Below, piece by piece: positions 37,490-48,406 of a stretch of 64,000 bases of DNA. Below the pieces are notes generated by a model that was given only the letters and a program-made list of their open reading frames with translations, did no database searches and was not told where the DNA came from. The DNA comes from Aphrophora alni. Its lineage: Eukaryota > Arthropoda > Insecta > Hemiptera > Aphrophoridae. The position numbers and the translations under genes are program-made. Position 1 is the stretch's first letter. The number at the start of each line of letters is the position of its first letter. The stretch covers positions 37,256,368-37,320,367 of the forward strand of contig OY740768.1 of assembly GCA_963513935.1 (NCBI GenBank), in the 5' to 3' direction.

Positions 37490-38190
37490 TCATGAGCATG
37501 AAACCCATGGAACTTACCCAGCCTCATCGTACGATGTAATACCAGAAGATCCTCTAAATGCAATGCTCAATAATTGGTTTCTTGGGCCTTAGAAATGTTA
37601 AATTGAGGGTATTTACCTAGTGGGATAAGTTTGTTTAAAACAGTTGTTGCACAGGTTTTTGTTCCTCGTAATTGTGTATTATATTCTTAATGTCGGCTAG
37701 GCCCTAACAATTCCTGTAGATGTGTGTGTATAGAAACGTTTTCACTCTCTACGTTCGTATCAAATGACTCGACCTTGCCGGATGTCGTAACTATGCAAAT
37801 ATCAACATTTTCTAGGTTATGTCATGGTTCGAAATTACATTTTAGACAATAATTTCCCTCTATTTGTCATCATAGTGAGTTGGTGCCTTTACATTCGTAA
37901 ATGAAATAAGCATATTTAATATGTTATACTTTGAATAACACACAAAACGCTGTTTAAAATGGCTGCCATTTTTAGATTTTCAATAATTTTTTTCTGAATT
38001 TCTATAGGGTTCCATATGATCACACTATATATTTCTACTCTACCAAAAGTTTCTATTTTAAGTTTTGTGGCTGCTATTGTGCTTCGTATAGACAATACGA
38101 CAATAATGACGGATGAAAATATTTTTTTCGATGATCAGTTAAAAACTGAGATCAAATTTTTGCAATAACCAAACTTACCATGTACTTTGT
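37490..38190 (+). repeat. Dispersed repeat R3, copy 3
   Basis: Blocks in order: CCAGCCTCATCGTAC, AGATCCTCTAAATGC, AAGTTTGTTTAAAACAGTTG at 37628, GGCTAGGCCCTAAC, a TTTCTGAATTTCTATAGGG block near 37995, and TTTTGTGGCTGCTATTGTGC near 38063. The 83-codon frame at 37341-37592 spans family H and R3 and is not a gene. Confidence 0.65.
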
Positions 38191-39954
38191 ATACTGGGGG
38201 TAAGTAACCTAACCTAAACCTACTCTAAACGTACTATGAGAAGACACAGTCAATTTTTTAATCATCTTAAAAGAAGTCAAAATTACACTGACATTCCTAA
38301 TGCTATGAAAATATGCTGAAACATTTGTGCAATATATGCAGATAGGAGTCGGACATACGTTTTGTTAAGCGTAACAAGGTTTTACATGTTACGCCTGAAA
38401 TGTAATATATTATTTCATTTCAAAAGCCAACTTTCGTTCCGTTCCGAAAATGATTTTGTTATTGAAGGGCTATGCATCTTTATTTTATATTTTTCTTCCA
38501 ATTTTATAAGGGGATGATGATCGAGGCATTTTTATATTTTAAACAACAACAAAATAGAAAGGAGGTATTTAAGTGAGTAAAGAACTTTTCAGAAACAAAT
38601 CCAATATAAAGGATGAATGGTGAACGATGTGCCAAAAGAAATCTGGGAGACAGTACGTGTTTTAACTTTATCTGGTCATCATTGACCCAAAAAAGAGGTA
38701 AAATAACACAAAACACTAAAATAAACATTCACTAAACACATACTAAAATGTTTAATGACTCAAAATATTTATGATAAAAATGTGTTATTATTATGTTTGT
38801 GTCACAGCTGATTACTGTCACCGATTGATTGCTAATATGAAGTTTGTTTGGTTCAGTTCACCTCTCATATCAATGTAGGCCGATGTAAATTGTGGTTAGA
38901 TCTCAGCAAACATTATTTACTTCTGTAATAGAACTAGTTGGTATAAGAACTCTGTTCTTTGCAATTAGGCCGAAAAATGTATATTCAAGTTTTTGAAAAT
39001 TTTCCTGTTTAAAATGAGGAATATATTGCTAGCTCAGAAATATTAAATATAAAAGTGTGAGCGAGATTTAATAAGGATTCGCATAAACAAATTTTATATT
39101 TGAAAGGTTTTCGAAAACTTTCCCTCGGTAAGTTTTTACTCGATAAAAAAATAAAATCTTTCTAACTTACTATTTTTTGTTTTGAAAAAATCAAACTTTT
39201 TTGACTTTCAGTGTTGCAAAAATATCAAATGCATTATTAATTACATAACAATTATACTGATTTCCCTCCGTACTTTCTAAAATTAATTACACAAACCAAA
39301 AGATTAATATTATGGATGTCTATTTTTTAAGTTAGTATGCAAAATTTACGAGAAATATTTGTTGAATGTATAAAACAATCCAAGTAGTTAGGTCTTTATA
39401 CTTGGAACCATTTGGTCACAGGTCACAGAACTGCTAGTGAATATTTCAGTGAGGTCAGCTAAATACTTGAAACGTGAGATCTTGCTTTTCCACTTGCTTA
39501 CAACTTGTCTGTTCTTAGATGCAGTACTGTGAATCAATTTATGTTGTCTCATGTCTTGTTAATTGATTTGAATAGTTATTCCAAGAACTCGGGGAATCCA
39601 TTGGCAGCTTTAGACCTTGGTGAGTTGTATGCCAAGAATCTTTGTCACTTCGTATCGTGGAAAATGAACCTAATTTGGAGTTCATTTACTTATTTGCTTA
39701 AGGTTGGACAAAAAAGAAATAATGTTTTATAACTTATTTAAAACGAAACTAAGAAAAATTCAACACTTAAAACAATCATTATTTTAAGTTATGAAACTTT
39801 TTTGTATCAAAGTGAAAACAAATTGGCGTGGTAATTAAATCGGCATTTCATTTATATTATTAATCAGCGTTTTAAAAGTACAATTATTTTAGTTAAGGAA
39901 GGAAATTAAAATTGGAAGAAAACATATACCGCGAGCTGATTTTTTTTTCTTTTT
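38191..39954. other. AT-rich noncoding stretch
   Basis: Near 38204, CCTAACCTAAACCTACTC is a short TTAGG-like piece. Otherwise nothing recognised; the open frames at 38504-38728 and 39505-39732 have no domain. Confidence 0.5.
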
Positions 39955-40249
39955 AGGGTCCGTAGGTAAACCCAAGGACACTTATAATTTTACGCGCGTC
40001 TGTCCGCCTGTCTGTAAGTAGCAAACCCATCTGCACAAACAATACGTTAAATCCTATATATTTCGAACTTTACATTTATAATCTTTGTATTATCCCACAC
40101 ATAGGAAAAATATAACGGTGACAAGAAAAGTGACCTAGATGTAGTTAAGGGGGAAACACTATTTTTGTTGAAAATATATATGTGGAATATCAAATAAAAC
40201 TATACATTAACTTTATAAAAATAACTGTCTCTATATTCCTACGGACCTT
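39955..40249. mobile_element. Short inverted-repeat element, about 295 bp
   Basis: AGGGTCCGTAGG at 39955-39966 is matched by CCTACGGACCTT at 40238-40249 (11 of 12). The interior includes CGCGTCTGTCCGCCTGTCTG. It is noncoding, so it would be a MITE-like element. No clear target duplication is visible. Confidence 0.5.
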
Positions 40250-40647
40250 AAGTCCTGTGGTTTTAGTACACGCTGAACCTCTTATTTACTACTCGTATAA
40301 CGACTCAGGATAATTCGTTCGTCGTTAATTGATATAAGTATGGATACTTGTACAGAAATTGTAAACAGTAGTTTTAAAAATTACATTTTTTATCGCGAAT
40401 AAAATTTACTGCCAAAAATTAATCGAATCACTACATTAAACAAAATCAAAATACTAGACTTACAAAATTTAATTAGGGACATATAAAGGGGGAAAACATC
40501 AAAATAAGGATCTCAATGTAATAGAAGCAGTGAAAGCAGCAGTACTTAAAAAAAAGAGAGGGAAACAAATATTTGGTAGTTCAAAAACATCCAGCAGTGA
40601 AGAAAGAATAAGAAACAGCAAAATAATTATTATAAAATCGTTGGTAT

Positions 40648-40649
<2 letters not shown>
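40250..40649. other. AT-rich noncoding stretch
   Basis: Nothing recognised. Confidence 0.5.

Positions 40650-40693
<44 letters not shown>
40650..40693. repeat. (TA)n microsatellite, about 44 bp
   Basis: Uninterrupted AT run. The Tyr-Ile frame over it on the minus strand is an artefact. Confidence 0.97.
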
Positions 40694-40698
<5 letters not shown>

Positions 40699-41269
40699 AC
40701 TTTGTTTCTACAGCTTCGTCCCAAATGCTATCCAACCCATCATCAACTCAGCTTGAAAACTGCGACACTACCACCCTCTTTGTCTAAAATTTCTAAAGGT
40801 ATCGATAAAGCACGGGTGCAAGATAAAAGGAATTGTGTAAAATAGTATTATGGCTTAATATAGAGTTAAAAATAGTTAAAGTTAGTTTTATTACGTGTAG
40901 TGAACTGACGTTAGAATTCTGTCAAGATTTCGTTTTCGTTATTTCTTATGTATAATAATAAACTTCGAATGTATAATTGTTTAATAGTTAAGACTGGAAA
41001 TAGGGAATAGAGTAAGTGTAAAGGGTACCTGATGTTCTTTATCAGGACAACCCTTCTGTGTAACTCTTGAAGATTCTAAGACAGGCGTCCGACGCTGGAA
41101 TATCATAATATATAACTGACTGCACGTTAGCGAGGTACACAGGCTGCAGTAATCAGCGGTTAACACTCTACCAAAATATAAGAATGAGTAGATAAACTTT
41201 CGCAGTCATTGTACATAATGATCAAAATTATAAATTACTCCTACATACGCTCAATAGTACCAGAATTAG
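40694..41269. other. Noncoding stretch
   Basis: Nothing recognised. Confidence 0.5.
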
Positions 41270-41425
41270 CAGACAGAAATATATAAATAACTATTGAGCT
41301 TGACTTGAGAGATAATATTAGATAGAATAAAACTTGAACACATGATCTTACGAAAATTACGTTTATTTAATTAAACGCGTTTCAACGACAAAGTCGCCAT
41401 CCTCAGGGATGCATGAGCTATATTT
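41270..41425 (-). repeat. Family H copy, minus strand
   Basis: It has the tail (GAGCTTGACTTGAGAGATAA, TATTAGATAGAATAAAACTT, read on plus) and the core CTGAGGA, TG, GCGAC/GTCGT, TGAAAC, GC, GTT on minus. The flanks read GCATCC and TAATTAA and do not pair, so stem I is lost. About 230 bp downstream lies an opposing copy. Confidence 0.75.
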
Positions 41426-41549
41426 TTATCTTCATAAATTTCGGAAACACTTTTCGTTTCTACTTAAAAACCAAATATTATCACATAATAATCTAACTTT
41501 TAACTTTAACTTATATAACAGGTTCGACTCTACTGACTTGAGTGCCATA

Positions 41550-41602
41550 TTTATAAATAAATATTGCGTTTGACTTGTCAGATAATATTAGATGGAATAA
41601 TC
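41550..41602 (-). repeat. Family H tail fragment
   Basis: Plus-strand ATAAATATTGCGTTTGACTTG and GATAATATTAGATGGAATAA match the family tail on the minus strand, with no core attached. Confidence 0.65.
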
Positions 41603-41624
41603 GTATAGTTAAAAGAAAAAAAAA

Positions 41625-41752
41625 ATTAGTTATAGTTTAGTTATTGTAGCTCATGTATCACTGAGGATGGTGACTGTGTCGTTGAAACGCGTTTGATTAA
41701 GTAAACGTAATTTTTGTGAGATCTTGTGTTCGAGTTTTATTCTATCTACAGA
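41625..41752 (+). repeat. Family H copy, plus strand
   Basis: It contains TAGTTTAGTTATTGTAGCTC, then the hammerhead core (annotated separately), then AAGTAAACGTAATTTTTGTG and GATCTTGTGTTCGAGTTTTA, and stops at CTATCT without the distal tail. It is close to the consensus of the family. Confidence 0.75.
41657..41697 (+). ncRNA. Candidate hammerhead ribozyme, family H
   Basis: Stem I ATCA (41657-41660) pairs with TGAT (41694-41697). The core CTGAGGA is at 41661-41667, followed by one unpaired T. Stem II is G-T closing then GTGAC (41670-41674) with GTCGT (41678-41682), loop TGT. GAAA is at 41684-41687; stem III is A-T and C-G around GC; the residue before stem I is T (GTT), so cleavage would follow 41693. 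All invariant core bases of a type I hammerhead are present. The extra base between core and stem II is a departure from the minimal consensus. Confidence 0.55.
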
Positions 41753-41760
41753 TAATCGCA

Positions 41761-42289
41761 GGAATACTCGTAGGACCTGGGTCACAGTAGAATCTTAAAA
41801 TGATCGGTTGGTATTTAGTTTTGTTTATATGTACAATCAGGGTATTGAAGTACAACAAATTTTTAATTTTAGAAAGATCTAAGTATGGTTGGTCATACGT
41901 CACGTCCCACACACTACCGGTGGATACCAAGGCCGTGTCGTCCACGAAAAGAAAAGGCTACCATACATATTATTATATTAATTTTAGAGATATTATATAT
42001 TATATGAAAAATCATAAAGGCCCAATCCTTGTACTACACAATAATCTAAGTTTAGTGTGTTACTCCCGCATCCATTTGCGAAGTGTTGTCATATTAGCTT
42101 TTTAACCAATCCAGGGTTGTACAACAATTAGTTTTAACTTTGACAAAAGTTTAAATCCATGAACGGAGTCATAGTTAAATCAAGGAAAGTTATCATTAAC
42201 TGGGTTTTTTGTCACCTACTTTGTTTGTAATCAATTTTGTGATATCAAACAAAGCATTTGAAGCTGAATTTAAGAAAGTCAGATATTTG
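41761..42289. other. Noncoding stretch
   Basis: Opposing frames at 41742-41945 (minus) and 41800-42105 (plus) overlap each other and show no domain. Confidence 0.45.
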
Positions 42290-42400
42290 TGTTACAGGTA
42301 CCCCCAAAGTTTTAAATTATCATAAAATGAATAAAAAAGTTTCGAGATATGACCAAAATATGCCCACATACCAAATTTGGGTTGTAACTTTCTTTATCCT
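42290..42400 (-). repeat. Dispersed repeat R2, minus fragment
   Basis: On the minus strand it reads CCAAATTTGGTATGTGGGCA, TATTTTGGTCATATCTCGAA and TTTAAAACTTTGGGGGTACC, matching 59376-59465. Confidence 0.55.
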
Positions 42401-43479
42401 CATAATACGTGTATGTAAGAAAGTAAAAAGATAATAATAATAATAACATTTTAAAATTACACTTTATTTTTTAAATACAAGTTTAATTAGTTGTTTTTTG
42501 TGAGTTCTTGTTGATACTCAAAATCGAAGGAACATTAATGATTATTATTAAATGCTACTCGTGTATTGAAAATAAATAAATAGATAAATAAAAAATGCCA
42601 GATCACATTTTGTCCTGATCTGTTAAATGAGACTATTTTCTTCCTAAGTGTTTATAAGTAATTTACTTAATAGTAGACCACCTAATAACTTGTACCTTAC
42701 TGATTAAATGTTGACTCTGCTTCACTATTTGTATATCGAACCTATAACCTAACATTAAATTCAATCATAATATTGACAATTACCAATTAAACATTTTAGA
42801 ACGGATACATTTTACGTCGACGACCAAAGTTGATTAAATAATCTGATTTAATTAATTTTACTCCATCAATACTGATCAAGGGTACTTCAAACTCACGGGG
42901 TTAAAGTGGAGATCCCAATTAAACTTCACAATAGGCTTAAATAAATTAAGTTCTGATGGAGTCGAGAGCCTCCAAATCAAGGCCAAGCCCGTAGTCAGTG
43001 TCCAATAAACGATCATCCCTGGCAATGAATTAGATTTAGGCAATGCAATTTATTGTAATCGAATGGTATTAACTTAATTACTTCTATAGTCGACGAGTTT
43101 TGAATAAACTCCGTCTTGAAATATGCATTTTTCTCTGCAATATTACTGTAAAACAATCATATAGTTTTTATGAAATACGTATTTAAATCTGGAGTTCTAC
43201 CATTTACTTATTTTATAAAACTTTTAAGGCATTAAAACAGGTTAATTTAAATTTAATTCATTTTTTAATACAACATTTAATAGATTTATCCCAAAGGTAT
43301 GAATTTAAAAAATCGAAATTTACATTTTTCCTTTATCACATAATCGTTGTAGAAGTGAAGGTTATGTGATAGATAAAATAAATATCTGTAATTTTTGTGG
43401 ATATATCCCTTTTCTTGTTTTAAAGTTATTTATTTGATAGTGATAAATGGTTATACCATTAATATGGTTTAATCGAATA
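42401..43479. other. AT-rich noncoding stretch
   Basis: A short (AAT)n run lies near 42431-42446. Nothing else recognised. Confidence 0.5.
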
Positions 43480-43799
43480 TTTTTTATCATTGTGCGTATG
43501 AAAACTAATAGACGACGTTTCGAGAGTATAAATCAACTCTCATTTTCAACTGTAAAACTAGAACATAAAAAAACTTCTTAGGCTTGAGTACTTTTCTTAG
43601 ATTACAGATTTAGTTTTAGTTTCCAACATGGTCTAGGCCACTAGGGTATGTTGGTGATTTTATAAATTATTTTATATTCTAGCCTTGCGCTTGATAAAGA
43701 GAGTTGATTTACACTGTAGGCCCTATAAACGTCGTGTTTTCATATACAAAAATAATGACAAATGTACGATTAAACCATATTAATAATATACATTTTGTT
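43480..43799 (-). repeat. Dispersed repeat P2, inverted pair
   Basis: The left part (43490-43560), on the minus strand, reads TTGAAAATGAGAGTTGATTT, ATACTCTCGAAACGTCGTCT and ATTAGTTTTCATACGCAC. The right part (43700-43800), on plus, reads GAGAGTTGATTTACACTG, AAACGTCGTG, TTTTCATATACA and ATTAAACCATATTAATAAT. The two halves face outward, as in the family H foldbacks. Confidence 0.55.
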
Positions 43800-43922
43800 A
43801 TATTGATATTAAATATTGAGCTTGACTTAAGAGAAAAATTATACAGGATAACAATCAAACAGAACACAAAAGTACTATCGCCTTGGCAGTGGAAAATAAT
43901 AAGCCACGCCCCCTTCAGTTTG

Positions 43923-43930
43923 TATAAATA
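43923..43930 (+). promoter_or_regulatory. TATA-like box upstream of the hammerhead
   Basis: TATAAATA lies 53 bases before the start of the hammerhead stem I, in a local GC-rich context (CACGCCCCC and GGGGTTCGGCGCAACG). If used, transcription would begin just upstream of the ribozyme. Confidence 0.3.
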
Positions 43931-43982
43931 TGGGGTTCGGCGCAACGTTAGGTTCAGTTATAGTTTGATTGGTGTAGCTATT

Positions 43983-44027
43983 GTATCTCTGAAGAGGACG
44001 ACCTTGTCGTTGAAACGCGTCTGATAC
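43983..44027 (+). ncRNA. Candidate hammerhead ribozyme, subfamily 2
   Basis: Stem I GTATC (43983-43987) pairs with GATAC (44023-44027), with one T-T mismatch next to the core. CTGAAGA is at 43989-43995, then an unpaired G, then stem II G-T plus ACGAC (43998-44002) with GTCGT (44006-44010), loop CTT. GAAA is at 44012-44015, stem III A-T, C-G around GC, then GTC. The predicted cleavage follows C at 44021. Confidence 0.55.
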
Positions 44028-44099
44028 TAAGGCGTATTTTTTGTGAGAATTGTGTTCTGTTTGTTTGTTTATTATCCTGTACATAATATACTCCTGTCT

Positions 44100-44960
44100 T
44101 TTACAGTCGAATCGTGTGAACTGATTTTAATCAAATTTAGTATGTAGGCATATTTTGGCCAAATCGTAGGGATTGTTCTCCACGAAATTTGGGATTAGTT
44201 GACATAAGACAAAACACAAAATTTCGATTTTCTCAACATCGGCTCTAAAGATTTTGATCAAATTTTGGTTAAATGTAGTCTCTAAGGACCCAAACAAATC
44301 GTATTGCTTCGCCATCTCTTTAAAAATGTCGGATTTTAGGTTATTGGTAAAAACAAAAAATCGGTCATGAAACTGTTTATAGATGTAATTTCTCAATATA
44401 GACTCTACTGATTTTGATGAATTTTCCACAATTGTAGTCTTTACGGACCAGAATAAAACAGATTACTAGCAATCTTATTAAAACTACCGGTTATTTTATT
44501 GATATATCTGTAAATAATGTACATGTTTAAAATTATTATAAAATACTTATTTTTTCAAAACAGGTTTTACAGATTTCATTAAAATTTTGGTAAAATATGA
44601 TTAGTTGCCCAAAATATTATGTAAAATTGTAAATAATAGAAAATTACTTTTAAGAAATTATTTCAAAAAATTAAAACGAACTTTGACCACCATTATCTTA
44701 TTTATGCTTAATACGAGTTTATGATATAAGAACTGCAAGTTTGTTTAACTGTATGATTTTATTTAAATATGTAAATATTATTTAAAATATTTAAAAAAAA
44801 CAACATAGTTTACATGTTTCATTTTCACTTTTTAACTAACGAATCCCGAATTGATATTTCTCGCGAAGAATAGTTTTGTTTTTCTGTATTTCGACTGTAA
44901 ATAGGTTTGTGTAAAAAAATGTGCAATCCTTTTGCACAGTTTATTAAATTTGTGGACGCT
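44100..44960 (+). repeat. Dispersed repeat R2, copy 3
   Basis: Motifs in order: TGTGAACTGATTTTAATCAA, GTAGGCATATTTTGGCCAAA, CTCAACATCGGCTCTAAAGA, TTTTGATCAAATTTTGGTTA, TCTCTAAGGACCCAAAC, CATTTTCACTTTTTAACTA and the terminal TTTTGCACAGTTTATT. It starts directly after the family H element. The 100-codon minus frame at 44127-44429 is antisense to it. Confidence 0.65.
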
Positions 44961-45328
44961 ATAATCTTCTTAATAACCTGAAAACTTATATCGTAATAAA
45001 GTTAATTTTTGTTATATTTTCTCTAATATTTGACAAAGATAATAATATCTATGATTTTTGAAGGTTATGATTTCTAATTTGACAAATGCTCTAACGTAAT
45101 TAGTACTCTAATCCCATTCCTCGCAAACTTAAAGTATACCAGACATTATGATACACTAGTCGATTTGTAGGCCTATGTACTTTATTTTATGAATGTAAAT
45201 TATTTTTAGCCAAGAAGGCAAAACAATTGATGTTGAGGTTATAATATTTAATTGTAATAATATTTATTTATTACCATAAACACAACATTTATGCAGTTAA
45301 GTTTATGAAGCATAAGTTGAGATCGTTA
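44961..45328. other. AT-rich noncoding stretch
   Basis: Nothing recognised. Confidence 0.5.
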
Positions 45329-45368
45329 GAATCGGTTAGGATAGGTTAGGTCAGGTTAGGTTAGGTTA
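45329..45368 (+). repeat. Interstitial TTAGG-like tract
   Basis: ATCGGTTAGGATAGGTTAGG followed by TCAGGTTAGGTTAGGTTAC contains about six near-perfect GGTTA units. TTAGG is the usual arthropod telomere repeat. It is too short to be a telomere. Confidence 0.7.
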
Positions 45369-46286
45369 CAGAGTAAAATGATCTCTTTGAAGAAATGGGT
45401 CACAAAACTGATACAATGCTATAAAAGAGAATAATATACTTTATATTTTTAAAACATTTTTATTACTAACATAAATTGACAATAATTTTTAATATATCTT
45501 AAAGGAAAGTTGTTAGGAATAAGCTAAACTTATTAAAATATTGTAATATTTTAGAATAACACCATATTGGAGTTTTTGTAAATATATTCACATATTTTAC
45601 ACTACGTATCGTATGTTGTTTGTATATCTTATAATTAATTATTACTATTTTATTGAAATAATGACCTTAGTCTTTAAAAATCAAATGCTATTTTAATTTC
45701 TTAACTGAGGAGAAAATTGAATCTAAACTGGCCTAAGCAATTTGCTTTAAACGACGCTTTGCACTTAAGTGGAAGTAGACATCTTTTTAAATAATTATGT
45801 TCCTTTTTTGTTCCAGTTCTGTATAGAAAGAGAAGTATAATAGTTGGACAAAAAATAATGTACTACAAATGGTAAAATCATTCGTTACTTTTAAAAATTG
45901 TTAAAAAAACGAATAAATTTATGTTGAACAATTTCTACCTGTATTAAACATATAGTTTCAAATTTTGTATATTAGTAAGAAAATAACACTAATATGTTTA
46001 CATATTTACATAATGCATATTATAATATCGTCATTCAATATTTATTGTTGGATAAACGTTGTTTATTTTTATGATTTACGTTACAAAATTTAATTTATAT
46101 ATATTGAATTTAATATAAGCTTTGCTACTCTTTGTACCCAAAAGAATGTACTATTTATATCCAAATATTTTATAATAAATAAAAATTAAGATAAGTTGAA
46201 TGTGAATCATTCAGAGGGTAGTGTAAAACATATGTTTCCGTTTGTAGTAGGTTCATTTCGTCATTAATGTAAACAAACATGTTGCA
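45369..46286. other. AT-rich noncoding stretch
   Basis: Nothing recognised before the transposase relic. Confidence 0.5.
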
Positions 46287-47119
46287 GGTGCAGTTATCGT
46301 TTAAGCAACGTAAGTGAATACCTCAAGTGTTATTGGATAACAGAGAATGTGAATGACGTGCAACTATACAAGAATCCGTGATAACTTTGAAGCCGATGGA
46401 AGAGTGCAAGTTGTAAAGAAAGGACGGTGCGGAAGAAAGAAATAATCGACGAATACTTGTTGCCGCCGCCGTGATACAGACATTCACACATTCATCAAAA
46501 AGTCTGTAGGGCAATGTTCCCATGAGACTGACATCTGGTGAGAAACAGAAACAGTACATTTCGAGATTGCTCCAGGCAATGATGATGATGATCCAGAAAG
46601 ATGAGTTCAATTTTTCGAATGGTCCTTAGAAATGTGTGAAGCAAGGGAAGATTTCAAATTGAACTGATGAAGCCACTTTTAAACATAACGGTGCTGTTAA
46701 TCTACATAACAGTGTGTGGTGGGCTAATGAAACCCCAAACATCATTGAAAAACGAGGAGTTGAGCAGTATATGTGGTATGTTTTCCAGAGGAATGATTGG
46801 GGCGGTTTCAATGAAGACGGAGATTAATTTCAGCAGAATGGTGCGCCCCACATTTTATCGATCGCACTTTCCCTGAGAGATGAACCATACAAGAAATTAT
46901 GGAAAACCCACCTAGATCTCTGTTTTTAATACTATGGACTTTTAATTTTGATGCACTCTACACTGGATATACCATAAAACTATGAACAATCCAGGACCTG
47001 ACGCAGAAAATTGAACGTGTTTTGTTGCCACTCCACTAAAAACAATACAACAGCTTGTCGTTTGTTGTCATAAATGCGTTGATGCTGATGATATATTTTC
47101 AACATTTATACATTTTTAG
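46287..47119 (+). pseudogene. Mariner-like transposase relic, near full length
   Basis: Frame pieces span almost a whole insect mariner-superfamily transposase of the kind that starts FTxEQRxWI. In order they are VQLSFKQRK, then KKGRCGRKK-like sequence near 46415, then IQTFTHSSKSL near 46480, then FSNGP and KCVKQG near 46610, then TDEATFKHNGAVNLHNSVWW near 46660 carrying the first catalytic Asp, then VWYVFQRND, then FQQNGAP at 46828-46848, then the C-terminal CVDADDIF. In FQQNGAP the second catalytic Asp (normally QQDGAP) is Asn. Several stops and frame shifts are present. The stop is TAG at 47117-47119. It is dead in cis. Confidence 0.85.
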
Positions 47120-48194
47120 GTAAACAACACAAATCAGCTTTATTATTATTAGCTCAAACATTCCCATGTTTATATATTACTTTGGAAACCTTTGTATGTT
47201 TTTTCACATAGTACTATGGCACGGCTGATTGAAAGATAACCTACATTCCTCGAATGTTAAAACTTAACATACACTTAGGAAACTGGACTGTTACAAACCT
47301 TATAAAGAAATCATCACATTACACAATTTACAAGTGTTCGTTAACCTTATGCCTTGATCGCTAATAATGTTAAAACATTTGTTTGTTGATTTTAAACAAG
47401 CTGTTAAATCATTGCATTTAGAACTTTTAACACTTGTAATTAGCACTTAGACTTGTTTTCATCTGTGTTTGTTACGTCAGGCTTAATAACTCATTATTTA
47501 ACAAAACCATAATAATATATTTAACAGACCAATTTGCTTTTTCTCTGACTTGTTCACATATAAATAGTAGTTATATTTACGGTTTTGCCATTGAACGTTT
47601 CGTATTGAATTTAAATTAATCATATAACTTTTTAATTGTACATTTCAAAAACAATTATTAGGAGAATGAAAATATTAATTTAAATCTATGTAAAATGTAA
47701 CTATTGTAAATCAAAATTAACTGATATTTTCCTAATCCAAAAAATTAAAGAAACAGATTTTCTCTTAATCAGTTTAAATCTTTTTAAACTCAGTTCTTAA
47801 AGACCTTGATAAATAGTGTTACTATTGATAATTTTATAACTGCGAATTTTGGAGTTAGGAAAACGCGTTGTTATTAAACATTCCCCCCCCCCCAAATCAG
47901 CATTAACTTTTCTAGTATGTAAAATATGAAGTTTAACGAAATAAATAAATAGGCCAAATCGTAAAATGAACTAGAATTAGGTTTTTGGGTTAACTGGAAA
48001 CAATATGTCATTTATCTTCTAACCTACACTTATTATAGAGAAAGTTATTATCAAATGAATATAACCAACATCGAGATTTTAAAAAGGGTGACAAAATTGT
48101 GATTTTTAGAATAACGTGCATCAATCCTTACATTATGTCCTTACTTCAATCCTTAAGTCGTATGTTTATGAACTTAGATATATCTTAAGGGTTA
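47120..48194. other. Noncoding stretch with a poly-C run
   Basis: An 11-base C run lies at about 47884-47894. The following AATTAGGTTTTTGGGTTAAC near 47977 matches 2818-2840. Nothing else. Confidence 0.45.
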
Positions 48195-48406
48195 TTTTTT
48201 GCTAATTGTACTCTGAAATTTGGTATAAAGATATATTTCACGAATATCCTAGATTTTTTTTCTTTTTTTTTTCATTTTGTAATCAATTAAAATTTAAGAA
48301 AAATAAAAGTATTTTTGTTTTTATTAATGTAAACTCTAACGATTTTCATTACATTTTTTCCTTCTAAATGTCTAATGCGATTTCAATCAGATTTTAGTGC
48401 AATGTG

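Larger units (their letters stand above)
43800..44085 (+). mobile_element. Family H subfamily 2 element, foldback-ended
   Basis: A minus-oriented tail (TTGAGCTTGACTTAAGAGAA at 43815, then ATACAGGATAACAATCAAACAGAACACAA) faces a plus-oriented body ending TTGTGTTCTGTTTGTTTGT, TTATTATCCTGTA. These ends are roughly 30-bp inverted repeats. Between them lie CACGCCCCCTTCAG, TATAAATA at 43923, GTTCAGTTATAGTTTGATTG and the hammerhead. No open frame is meaningful here, so it would depend on proteins supplied elsewhere. Confidence 0.6.
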
